A DNA stretch of 11,857 nt from Leptospiraceae bacterium (lineage in GTDB: Bacteria > Spirochaetota > Leptospiria > Turneriellales > Turneriellaceae): NCBI GenBank assembly GCA_016788945.1, contig JAEUSA010000157.1, forward strand, positions 1 through 11,857. Direction: 5' to 3'. The position numbers and the translations under genes were made by a program. The notes beneath the pieces were generated by a model, which saw only the letters and a program-made list of their open reading frames with translations, was not told the origin of the DNA and did not search any database. Shown piece by piece: positions 1 through 7,093 of the stretch. How positions within the stretch are numbered: the stretch's first letter is position 1; the number at the start of each line of letters is the position of its first letter.

Positions 1-161
1 CCAATGAAATCCGCACGGCCCTCGATACACTGCCCGATAATGACAAGGTCGCTGCATCGACGGTCACGGCGAAACTTGACGCGATCGTCAAAGACTTCCG
101 CCTCAGCGATTGGGCGCAGCACGGTTTGGCTCTCAAAGCCCAGAAAAAGTTGGGGGTTTAA
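1..161 (+). CDS. 3' end of an unidentified protein (partial)
   Basis: An open frame enters from the left edge (first complete codon at 3) and ends at TAA 159-161, giving 52 visible residues. They read as a soluble, helical, charged C-terminus (for example TLPDNDKVAAS and LDAIVKDFRLSDW, ending KAQKKLGV) with mixed hydrophobic and charged positions typical of real protein. The competing frame that starts at the ATG at position 4 gives an Arg/Ser-rich, low-quality peptide, so I prefer this one. I do not recognise the family. The gene converges on the DUF1577 gene: only 9 bp separate the two stop codons, and I see no hairpin terminator between them. Confidence 0.55.
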   Translation, partial: NEIRTALDTLPDNDKVAASTVTAKLDAIVKDFRLSDWAQHGLALKAQKKLGV

Positions 162-170
162 GCGATAGGC

Positions 171-1301
171 TTATTTCAACGCTTCTTCGAGATTCAGTTC
201 AGACATCGCGTCCATATCCTGAAATTCAAGAGTAACATGCGTTTTGCCGCCACCGAGATTCTTGCTGGCGCTGACGACCGCAGAGAATTGGCCAAGGCTT
301 TCTTGGCCTTTCTGGATGCGAAATAGATCGATGAGTCCTGGCTGAAAGTGCCGCAGCAACAGCCGGTCGGTGATTTCCAGTTCGACCTGCTTCATGTTGA
401 TCTGGAAAACAGGCAACGGCCTTGCTTCTTCAAACACAAGACCGATTTTGCGCAACTGCGTCTCGAGAGCGACGCCGATTTTCTTAATCGTTTGGATGAT
501 AACCTCATCGATAAACCGAGGCATATTTACCTGAATATAACCGATCGGTAATTTGGTTTTGTAAAGTATCGGTATCGTGAACTCGGCCTTAAGGTTTGAA
601 GGTACTTTGAGATCACTCTTTTGAATTTCTTCAAGATAAACATCTTGTGGAAAGTATTGCCGCGGCTTAAAATTCGCCGGCGGCTCAGGCGAATAATAGA
701 TGATGCGCGGGTTTTTGACGAGGTGTTTGAGCCGGATGTCACTCGATTCGCCCGAAGCAAAAAAGATCTTATGGTAAGGCACCAGATTCTTCAGCTCGCT
801 GTCGAAGAAGTTTATCACAAAGCCGTTTACTTTCTTCTTATTGCTTTCAATGACGAAGGCAATTTCTTTCGCCGAGGTCAGGTTGGTCATGAAATAACCG
901 GTAGCACTGCCGGTCTCGGCGATGTCTTTTCTGACGTCGTCGGTAATTTCCAGCGCCTGAGGGTAAAGAATTTCTGTGGGGCCGTTCCGTAGCACGAACT
1001 TACAGACGGCGATGATGCGTTTTTTGTTGTGTCTGACCAAGACCCGCCTTTCGGTCGGCGAATCGAGAAATTGCGTCCGGATTTTGAGTTCGGGTCCCGA
1101 GGTAAGAAGGTTGTACGAAATAAAACCCGCCGGGTGCTCTGCGTCGCCCACCAGCAATGAACAGGGCTTTTTGCCCATCACGGTATTGAGAATGTGGTGA
1201 ACCTGAGCCTGTTGGGTAACCTTGACCATAAGCGGAAACTCGTTCAACAATCCGCACATCGCACACATTGAGTCAATGATTTGCGGTATTGAGGGCGCCA
1301 C
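171..1301 (-). CDS. DUF1577-like leptospiral protein of unknown function
   Basis: A 376-residue protein with no signal peptide or membrane segment, probably cytoplasmic. Its layout resembles leptospiral DUF1577 proteins. An N-terminal part (about 25-120) looks like the YcgR-type domain that precedes PilZ domains. A middle region contains FTIPILYKTKLPIGYIQV (241-258). A C-terminal beta-rich part (about 300-362) resembles a PilZ barrel but lacks a clear RxxxR and D/NxSxxG pair, so c-di-GMP binding cannot be claimed. The family name comes from recalled resemblance, not a search. The start used here is GTG at 1299-1301. In-frame ATGs at codons 12, 15 and 25 are alternatives, and none has a clear ribosome binding site. 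It is transcribed divergently from nuoD across about 100 bp. Confidence 0.6.
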   Translation of the reverse strand: MAPSIPQIIDSMCAMCGLLNEFPLMVKVTQQAQVHHILNTVMGKKPCSLLVGDAEHPAGFISYNLLTSGPELKIRTQFLDSPTERRVLVRHNKKRIIAVCKFVLRNGPTEILYPQALEITDDVRKDIAETGSATGYFMTNLTSAKEIAFVIESNKKKVNGFVINFFDSELKNLVPYHKIFFASGESSDIRLKHLVKNPRIIYYSPEPPANFKPRQYFPQDVYLEEIQKSDLKVPSNLKAEFTIPILYKTKLPIGYIQVNMPRFIDEVIIQTIKKIGVALETQLRKIGLVFEEARPLPVFQINMKQVELEITDRLLLRHFQPGLIDLFRIQKGQESLGQFSAVVSASKNLGGGKTHVTLEFQDMDAMSELNLEEALK

Positions 1302-1350
1302 AATACACCGTATAGGTATGCCGATTTGCCTAAATTTTGGCCCTGCAGGT

Positions 1351-1386
1351 CAGATTTCAAAAAGTATTTACACTATAACAGTCAGA
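1351..1386 (+). promoter_or_regulatory. possible nuoD promoter in the divergent gap
   Basis: The 101-bp gap between the DUF1577 gene and nuoD is AT-rich in its middle. It holds TATAAC at 1374-1379, a fair -10 element. The -35 region about 17 bp upstream is poor (GATTTC-like), so the call is weak. Initiation just after it would leave a short leader of about 17 bases before the nuoD ATG. The same AT-rich block reads ACTATA on this strand, giving TATAGT on the other, so it could also serve the divergent gene. Confidence 0.25.
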
Positions 1387-1402
1387 CCCGGACGCATTTC
1401 GT

Positions 1403-2677
1403 ATGCAGGGTGAAGTCAATGCCAACAACCGCAACTTCACAAACTTACCCCCGATTGAAGAGACGCGTTGGTTGCCGGTTACCCAACCCGGGGTGCGCGT
1501 CGGTGAACTGCCTGACGGGCGCATGCGCATCAATCTCGGGCCGTCGCACCCCGCGACGCATGGCATTCTTGAAAATCACCTAATTCTGAACGGCGAGACG
1601 ATCGAAGCAGTCGAGATCCACACCGGTTATGTACACCGGTGCTTCGAGAAACTCGGCGAGCACTACGGCTATAATCAGTTTCTGGTCTGCACCGACCGCA
1701 TGAACTATGTCTCGACGCCGATGAACAACATCGGCTGGATTCTCGCGGTCGAGTCTATGATGGGTATCACCGCGCCACCGAAGGCGTTGGTTGTGCGCAT
1801 GATCATTTCAGAACTTTCGCGTATAATCGATCACATCATCTGTCTCGGAATTCTCGGTGTTGATTTGGGCGCTTTCGCCTCTTTCCTCTACATGTTCCAC
1901 AAGCGCGAAGACATCTATCAGATACTTGAGAAGATGACAGGCGCGCGGCTCACCAATACGTTCTGCCGGGTCGGTGGCCTCGAAAAAGATATCTATCCGC
2001 AGTTTGTGGCGGATGTCAAAAAATTCGTAAAAACTTTCCCGAAGGTGCTCAAAGAAACCGACACTCTGCTGACGAAATCACGCATTTTCTATGATCGCAC
2101 AAAAGGTGTGGGTAAAATTTCGGGTGAGCGCGCACTCGCTTACGGCTTTACCGGACCGAATCTGCGCGCTACGGGTGTTGATTACGATGTCAGGGTGAGC
2201 TCCCCCTATATGTATTACGATCAGGTGGATTTCGACGTACCGGTCGGCGAAGACGGCGGTGTTTATGATCGCTACCTTGTGCGCCTCGAAGAAATGCGCC
2301 AGTCGCTGCGCATCATCGGGCAGCTAGTAAACAACATTCCCGAAGGTGCATACCACGCAGACATTCCCCACGCATACCTGCCGCCGAAACAAAAAGTATA
2401 TACATCGATGGAAGATCTCATCTACCATTTTAAGATTATCATGCACGGTATCGAAGTACCGACCGGAGAACACTATTACTCGACCGAATCGGCGAATGGC
2501 GAACTCGGGTTTACCATCGTTTCACGCGGCAAAAAAAGCCCATGGCGTGTACATGTGCGCCGGCCGTGCTTCTGGTACTACCAGGCTTTCCCGGAAATTG
2601 TGAACGGTGGATTGCTCGCCGACGCGATCGCAAACATGAGCTCGCTCAACGTGATTGCAGGCGAATTAGACTGTTGA
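1403..2677 (+). CDS. nuoD: NADH-quinone oxidoreductase subunit D
   Basis: A full-length (424-residue) 49-kDa-type subunit of respiratory complex I, part of the peripheral arm at the membrane face. With the PSST-type subunit (NuoB) it forms the quinone pocket. The hydrogenase-derived fold is recognisable: [11 protein letters not shown] (44-54), TGYVHRC (74-80), [10 protein letters not shown] (136-145) and YHFK near residue 343. By alignment to Thermus Nqo4, the quinone-site His38 and Tyr87 are His53 and Tyr102 here, and Asp139 is Asp154, so the enzyme should be active. The ATG at 1403 is the only sensible start; the next in-frame ATG (1523) lies within the conserved core. The ribosome site is weak. 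The protein ends GELDC where most homologues end in Asp-Arg. No other nuo gene adjoins it, and neighbours on both sides are on the opposite strand, so it appears monocistronic. Confidence 0.97.
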   Translation: MQGEVNANNRNFTNLPPIEETRWLPVTQPGVRVGELPDGRMRINLGPSHPATHGILENHLILNGETIEAVEIHTGYVHRCFEKLGEHYGYNQFLVCTDRMNYVSTPMNNIGWILAVESMMGITAPPKALVVRMIISELSRIIDHIICLGILGVDLGAFASFLYMFHKREDIYQILEKMTGARLTNTFCRVGGLEKDIYPQFVADVKKFVKTFPKVLKETDTLLTKSRIFYDRTKGVGKISGERALAYGFTGPNLRATGVDYDVRVSSPYMYYDQVDFDVPVGEDGGVYDRYLVRLEEMRQSLRIIGQLVNNIPEGAYHADIPHAYLPPKQKVYTSMEDLIYHFKIIMHGIEVPTGEHYYSTESANGELGFTIVSRGKKSPWRVHVRRPCFWYYQAFPEIVNGGLLADAIANMSSLNVIAGELDC

Positions 2678-2682
2678 TCAAC
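2673..2682. repeat. 10-bp palindrome holding both convergent stop codons
   Basis: GTTGATCAAC is a perfect palindrome. Its centre TGATCA is the TGA stop of nuoD (2675-2677) followed directly by the TGA stop of the minus-strand lipoprotein gene (2678-2680). The two genes therefore meet with zero spacing. No T-run follows on either side, so it does not look like an intrinsic terminator. Confidence 0.6.
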
Positions 2683-3460
2683 GGACAAACGAACCGACTT
2701 CAGCGCCCTTAATGGCGCGCCCCTGCAACAACTCTGCTTTGAAGTTTGTGTGGTAGACCGCACCGACCCGCAGGCGCCCGGTAACCTTGTTTTTTGCATC
2801 GACGATGTCGAAGACCTGACCGGAGCGTGGGGGAAAATCCATGCGGCTGGAGACGACGAGACTGTTTTCTTGTACGCTGAATACCTTGCCGCGGGATAAG
2901 AATTTCTTCTGTGGAGCACTCGCTTTTGCTTCGGCTTTGAGTGCAAGCATATGCTCCCGGAAAGTGCGTTTGACGGCAGCGGCCAATGCACTCACCAGCG
3001 CGGCTTCAAAATCAGGGTTTGCCTCCGCCGGGATATCGGCTGAAATTTCGCCGAGAAGCTTGCCGTCCTTCAGAAATTCTGCGCGCCACGCGATGAGGGT
3101 CGCTGCGCCGCCCGTCTGCGGTTGCGCGCCCCAGACGAGCAATTCGAAGCCCTTATCGAGTGGTATTTGGGTGATCTGTGCCCGGGGATAGTTACCCCGG
3201 TATGTCAGAAACAGTGCATCGCCGACGGATTTGCGAAATTCGGAAATTCTGGCAAACCGACCAGTCGATTCTTGTACTTCAAACGCATCGGCCACCGTGT
3301 CCATGATGGCAATCCGCATCGGTTCTTCTGCAGGCTCTTGGTCAGAAACTGGTGTCGCCGGAATCACGAGATAACCGACGTGCGGAGCGGTGCAGCTCAG
3401 CAAGGCTATCGTCAGTGCAGCCAATAAGCGCGTGGAGTTTCTAAAAGTTGTTGATGTCAT
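2678..3460 (-). CDS. lipoprotein with a FlgT-C-like C-terminal domain
   Basis: A 260-residue predicted lipoprotein. A type II signal peptide (1-22; basic Arg7 and Arg11, then LLAALTIALLS) ends in a lipobox ALLSC with Cys23 as the lipidated residue, so it is likely anchored on the periplasmic side of a membrane or on the surface. Residues 48-175 form an alpha/beta region. Residues about 188-260 (RGKVFSVQENSLVVSS, SGQVFDIVD, GRLRVGAVYHTNF, IKGAEVGSFVR) resemble the FlgT C-terminal beta domain, which is found in various envelope proteins, so a flagellar role is not implied. Its ATG overlaps the stop of the upstream lipoprotein gene in ATGA (3457-3460), a sign of translational coupling, so the two probably act together. 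Specific function unknown. Confidence 0.75.
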   Translation of the reverse strand: MTSTTFRNSTRLLAALTIALLSCTAPHVGYLVIPATPVSDQEPAEEPMRIAIMDTVADAFEVQESTGRFARISEFRKSVGDALFLTYRGNYPRAQITQIPLDKGFELLVWGAQPQTGGAATLIAWRAEFLKDGKLLGEISADIPAEANPDFEAALVSALAAAVKRTFREHMLALKAEAKASAPQKKFLSRGKVFSVQENSLVVSSRMDFPPRSGQVFDIVDAKNKVTGRLRVGAVYHTNFKAELLQGRAIKGAEVGSFVR

Positions 3461-4521
3461 TTCTTAGCCCTGCCCTTCGTTGGTTTTGCCGCAGGCTTTG
3501 CTGCGTCGAATCGTGCTTTTTCTTCAAGGAATTTGGCGAGCGTTTGTGATTTTTCCCGATCGTTGGTAAAATGGATACCAGTGATTTCTCGGCTGCTGTT
3601 AAAATGCTGCGTAGCGCTCTCATAGTCGCCGGCCATCCAAAAAGTTACAGCAATGTTCCAGTGTGCGGCGGCAGATTTTGCTGATGACAAATCGAGTGCC
3701 TGCATCCACTTGTTTCGCGCATTGCGGAAATCTTGTTTATCCGCGAGAGCGATTCCTTCTTTTAGCAAGGCCTTAACTTCGGCTTCTTTTTCGGCTGGGG
3801 TGCCTTCAATATCGGCATCGAGGGGAATTTCCATATCGGTCACCGTCGGTGACATGGCCTGCGCAATCATCTGCGCTCCATTCGCAATCGCAACAAGCGT
3901 GCTCCATGACTGCGAAGGACAGGAGGAACCTGAAACAGTAGCAGAATGCACGGCTCTATCGGCAAAAACGATCGTATTCTGTGTTTTTGCACTAACAAGT
4001 TTTCCGCGAACGGGAACGGCAGTGTAACGCGTGGATTCATAATGAGTCTCATAGTACGTGACGCATTTGCGGTCTTTTCCGGTTCCCGAACATTGCTCTT
4101 TACGTACCTGGTATGAACGCACGGAACAATTACTTTCTGCCGCACCTGTCAGCTGCATATATAAGAAACCATCGACACCAATTTTTTTCGCCAAATTCTT
4201 CTCTTCGGGTGGTCGCGGAATTTCAGCGGTGGCAAAACCTGCGAGGGCTTCAGCTGCTGCGCTGCTGTCAACGATCACAAAAAATCTTTGTTCGCCGAGG
4301 CTGGTTTGCAGCGACTTAAAGGCCACTACGGACCATTCTTCTTCACCTGTGTCGGGTTGCATGGCTGCGACCGGTGGTGCAAGCGCAATGATTTTTACAT
4401 CGGCCATGCGCTTTGCATAGATCTCGGGCATCTGTGTCACGACGGGTATTTTTACATAACTCGCACATCGGCCGGCAAAGAGCGTTGCAATCAAAGTGAT
4501 CGCCAAATCACGATAGGTCAT
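3457..4521 (-). CDS. TPR-containing probable lipoprotein, CsgG-like N-terminal region
   Basis: A 354-residue predicted envelope protein. The hydrophobic leader (DLAITLIATLFAG) ends in AGRC with Cys19 as a candidate lipidation site; Arg at -1 is unusual, so lipidation is uncertain even by loose spirochaete rules. Residues about 40-130 (VKIIALAPP, RFFVIVDSS, LAKKIGVDGFLYMQLTG) resemble the alpha/beta domain of CsgG- and FlgT-type outer-membrane-associated lipoproteins. Then comes a Cys-containing stretch (Cys132, 144, 153, 201) with a Tyr/Thr-rich beta segment. Two TPR-like helical pairs follow at about 252-285 and 286-313, and the tail is Lys/Ala/Pro-rich (KPAAKPTKGRAKK). The gene lies 44 bp after the ferredoxin/MBL gene and overlaps the next lipoprotein by 4 bp. 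The role is inferred only as envelope assembly or scaffolding. Confidence 0.72.
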   Translation of the reverse strand: MTYRDLAITLIATLFAGRCASYVKIPVVTQMPEIYAKRMADVKIIALAPPVAAMQPDTGEEEWSVVAFKSLQTSLGEQRFFVIVDSSAAAEALAGFATAEIPRPPEEKNLAKKIGVDGFLYMQLTGAAESNCSVRSYQVRKEQCSGTGKDRKCVTYYETHYESTRYTAVPVRGKLVSAKTQNTIVFADRAVHSATVSGSSCPSQSWSTLVAIANGAQMIAQAMSPTVTDMEIPLDADIEGTPAEKEAEVKALLKEGIALADKQDFRNARNKWMQALDLSSAKSAAAHWNIAVTFWMAGDYESATQHFNSSREITGIHFTNDREKSQTLAKFLEEKARFDAAKPAAKPTKGRAKK

Positions 4522-4565
4522 ATTCGCCGTTCACAGCTACAGTGCGCGGGTCAATCGAATTATTT

Positions 4566-5441
4566 TCAAGAATCCATGCGTCCGATTAGACGCCGCAAAG
4601 CTGCACGCGCGGCATCAGCGCCGGCAGCTTCAAAGCGGTAACCATGCCCGGGTAATACGCGGCTAAAATCGTAATCCAATAACCGCTGATTAGATCTTTT
4701 CACTTCGGCCCAAGAATACCAGCAGGCATCGCGAAAGGAGAGAAGTTCTGCCTGTTGTCCGGGTTGAGTGCCGGCAAGGTGGTCACCGCTGAATAGCGTT
4801 TGCTTGTGCAGCAGGCACATGCTACCGCGCGTGTGCCCGGGTGTGGGTATCGCAATCAGATCATCAGCGAGGTATAGCTGATTTTCGCCTTCGATGATCA
4901 TTTCGATTGTAGACGGTGGGTGATCGAGGGTATGCATAATGCGTCTGCAACCAAAGTGCCGTGCCCAATCTTCATGCCCGGCAATGTCATCGCGGTGTGT
5001 AAGAAAAATTCTCGAAATACCACCGAGACGCTCGATATTCCGCACTAAGCGGCTGAAAAAACGCGGCACATCGACGAGTATGTTACCCTCGTCGCGTTGT
5101 ATGAGGTAACTGGCGGCCCCATATGTGTGCTCACTGGCAAATCCGCAAAAGTAAATATTGTCGTTAAGGCGGATCGGAAACGCATCAAGGACTTCTGCCG
5201 TTAGGTTGTCACGAACCGTTTGTCCAATTGCGTGCACCGGACATGCATGCAACGCCTCAAGCGCCCGCCGCCTATCGGATTCTACCGCAGGCTGCTGAGT
5301 TACATACGCATGTGTTGCAGCGCTGCCGAATATTCCGGGTGCATGGGCATAGCAGGTACCACAGTCGATGCAGCGTTCATCGACAAAAAAATTACCCTCA
5401 ACGTTGTGCGGCAGAATGTGGTGTTTAGGGTTTGCGGCGAT
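4566..5441 (-). CDS. ferredoxin domain fused to metallo-beta-lactamase-fold hydrolase (start codon abnormal)
   Basis: About 291 residues if begun at 5441. Residues 1-75 form a one-cluster ferredoxin domain: Cys24, Cys27 and Cys30 (CIDCGTC) and Cys67 in HACPVHAIG. The leader NPKHHILPHNVEGNFFVD resembles the N-terminus of known ferredoxin/MBL fusions. Residues about 92-268 are an MBL-fold domain. Likely metal ligands are His149, Asp151 or Asp152 and His156 in THRDDIAGH (a variant of HxHxDH), His203 in PGHTRGS, Asp220 in FSGDH and His266 in LPGHG. The substrate is unknown. The first usual start in this frame is TTG at 5250-5252, which would cut the ferredoxin domain between Cys30 and Cys67. Upstream, the frame is open to TAG at 5445-5447 with no ATG, GTG or TTG. 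ATC at 5439-5441 (one base from ATG) is best placed; CTG at 5412-5414 is an alternative. It lies 41 bp after murE. Confidence 0.82.
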   Translation of the reverse strand: MAANPKHHILPHNVEGNFFVDERCIDCGTCYAHAPGIFGSAATHAYVTQQPAVESDRRRALEALHACPVHAIGQTVRDNLTAEVLDAFPIRLNDNIYFCGFASEHTYGAASYLIQRDEGNILVDVPRFFSRLVRNIERLGGISRIFLTHRDDIAGHEDWARHFGCRRIMHTLDHPPSTIEMIIEGENQLYLADDLIAIPTPGHTRGSMCLLHKQTLFSGDHLAGTQPGQQAELLSFRDACWYSWAEVKRSNQRLLDYDFSRVLPGHGYRFEAAGADAARAALRRLIGRMDS

Positions 5442-5482
5442 ACCCTAAGGTACATCGCGGCCATTCGAACTACAAAAAATCC

Positions 5483-7024
5483 TCAGCGTATTCTGAGAGT
5501 GCCCATCAGTTTTAATGCTACGTCGCGGTCTGAAAAGTGCAGAGTGCGGCTTCCGATAATCTGGTAATCCTCATGCCCTTTGCCGGCGATGACCAGCACC
5601 TGCCGTGGCCCGAGAATCTGCAGGCCGGCCCGAATCGCTTTTTCGCGATCGGTGATGACCAGATAACGCGCGGTCTTGAGCCCCTTGCGCATATCTTCGA
5701 TAATGTTTTTCGGGTCTTCGCTGCGCGGATTGTCGTTGGTAAGAATACAGAGATCGGCATGCAGACTGGCTACCTCTGCCATCTGTGGACGTTTTTCTTT
5801 GTCGCGATCGCCGCCACAGCCGAACAGACCGATGACGCGTGCGGGTGTAAGCTCTTGCGCGGTTTCTAAAACCTTCGCGAGCGCGTCGGGCGAGTGAGCG
5901 TAATCGATAATTACTGTGCGCTGTTCTTTACCGCGCAACACTTCAAAGCGGCCGGGAACCGGTTCGACGAGGTGAATCGCGGCGAGGGCTTCTTCTGTGC
6001 CGAAGCCGAGGCACAGCAGCGCGAGGTAGCTGGCGCTCAAGTTCATCAGGTTGAAGCGGCCGAGAAGTTTTGTCTTGATAAAATAGCTCTTCTGCGCAAA
6101 CAGCAACACACAACTGTAGCCGTCAAAAGTTGCTTCGACGTCGGTGACCAATGCATCGGCTGATTTCTCGCGCTGGCTGAGCGAGATAACCGGAAAAGAC
6201 GGATTCTGCGACTTCAACCACTCATAGAGCTTTTTGCCGTATTCATCATCGATACAGATAATCGCGCCCTTTGCTGATTCGGGTTGCTTGCGCGATGAAA
6301 ATAACATGTATTCAAACAGGCGACGTTTTGCCCGATAATATGCATCCATGTTGCGATGGTAATCAAGATGATCTTGCGTCAGATTCGTGAAGATGCCGAT
6401 CTGGAAATTGATGCCCTCGAGGCGGCCCTGCGCGAGCCCGTGCGAACTCGTTTCGAGGCAGGCGTAAAGAGCCTTTTGTTTATGTCCCTGTTGCAGCATG
6501 CTTTGCAGCATCACGGTATCGGGCGTTGTCATACCCGTGTGGCTCTTATGCCGCGAGACCTCCATGCCGAGCGTGCCGATGTACATCGAGGGTTTATGTA
6601 AGTGTGTCAATGCCTGATAAAGCGAATGCGCAACGGTTGTTTTGCCATTTGTGCCCGTCACGCCGATCGATGACATGAAGCGCGAAGGTTCTCCGAATAA
6701 AAAAGCGATCGTGCGGCCCGCGCCGCGCAGAAAATCCGGGTTAAAGAAAATCGGCAAATTGGGGTGGTAGCGTGAGTCTGCAAAGATTTCTTCTTTGTAT
6801 TCACGATCGACGAACACGGCAATTGCGTGCTTGTCAAACGCCTCCCAGATGAAGTCTTTGCCTTTGACATTATGGCCGTCGTACGCGAAGAAAGCCGAAC
6901 CACGTTTTACCTCGCGGCTGTCTTGTGTGACGGCTTTTATCTCAATGCGGTCTTCAACACCGAACGCCTCCCATCCGAGAGATTCCCAAATGGCGCGCGT
7001 GAAATCCGTAGTGACTGCTTTCAT
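5483..7024 (-). CDS. murE: UDP-N-acetylmuramoyl-tripeptide synthetase, meso-DAP type
   Basis: A cytoplasmic Mur ligase of 513 residues that adds the third stem-peptide residue to UDP-MurNAc-L-Ala-D-Glu using ATP. Numbered from the ATG at 7022-7024: N-terminal UDP-sugar domain with DSREVKRGSAFF (35-46), P-loop GVTGTNGKTT (121-130), carbamylated-lysine motif YRAKRRLF (Lys233), DYAHSPDAL (374-382), DNPRSEDP (431-438) and GKGHEDYQ (481-488). DNPR with the downstream GxxE-type motif is the meso-diaminopimelate signature; lysine enzymes differ here. An upstream in-frame TTG (7043-7045) would add seven residues; I prefer the ATG because the extension MYAVSHP is not typical, but neither has a good ribosome site. 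Usual family length is about 490-515. It follows ligA by 69 bp. Confidence 0.96.
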   Translation of the reverse strand: MKAVTTDFTRAIWESLGWEAFGVEDRIEIKAVTQDSREVKRGSAFFAYDGHNVKGKDFIWEAFDKHAIAVFVDREYKEEIFADSRYHPNLPIFFNPDFLRGAGRTIAFLFGEPSRFMSSIGVTGTNGKTTVAHSLYQALTHLHKPSMYIGTLGMEVSRHKSHTGMTTPDTVMLQSMLQQGHKQKALYACLETSSHGLAQGRLEGINFQIGIFTNLTQDHLDYHRNMDAYYRAKRRLFEYMLFSSRKQPESAKGAIICIDDEYGKKLYEWLKSQNPSFPVISLSQREKSADALVTDVEATFDGYSCVLLFAQKSYFIKTKLLGRFNLMNLSASYLALLCLGFGTEEALAAIHLVEPVPGRFEVLRGKEQRTVIIDYAHSPDALAKVLETAQELTPARVIGLFGCGGDRDKEKRPQMAEVASLHADLCILTNDNPRSEDPKNIIEDMRKGLKTARYLVITDREKAIRAGLQILGPRQVLVIAGKGHEDYQIIGSRTLHFSDRDVALKLMGTLRIR

Positions 7025-7058
7025 CGGGTGAGAAACCGCATACAACTGTACGCCGTTC

Positions 7059-7092
7059 TTTCTGAAAAAGGGGTGTATCCCGAAAACAGAAA
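7059..7092. repeat. nested inverted repeat between ligA and murE
   Basis: Arms TTTCTG (7059-7064) and CAGAAA (7087-7092) pair perfectly, and inside them GGG (7071-7073) pairs with CCC (7079-7081). It occupies half of the 69-bp ligA-murE gap. In the minus-strand transcript it could form a two-part hairpin in the murE leader. No clean T-run follows the outer stem, so it is not a convincing terminator. Confidence 0.3.
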
Positions 7093-7093
7093 A

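Noticed and set aside
4-168. ATG-initiated small open frame at the left edge
   Set aside because: Its product is Arg/Ser-rich and unlike a real protein; the other frame ending at 161 is better.
4522-4565. Promoter with TTGACC at 4549-4554 (minus) for the TPR lipoprotein
   Set aside because: No acceptable -10 element at 16-18 bp spacing.
5220-5567. Plus-strand open frame spanning the murE/ferredoxin-MBL gap
   Set aside because: It is antisense to the ferredoxin domain coding sequence; the Cys-rich look is the mirror of the real cysteine codons.
7065-7085. Short GGG/CCC hairpin followed by T-run as a ligA terminator
   Set aside because: A 3-bp stem is too weak, and the T-run sits inside the larger inverted repeat.
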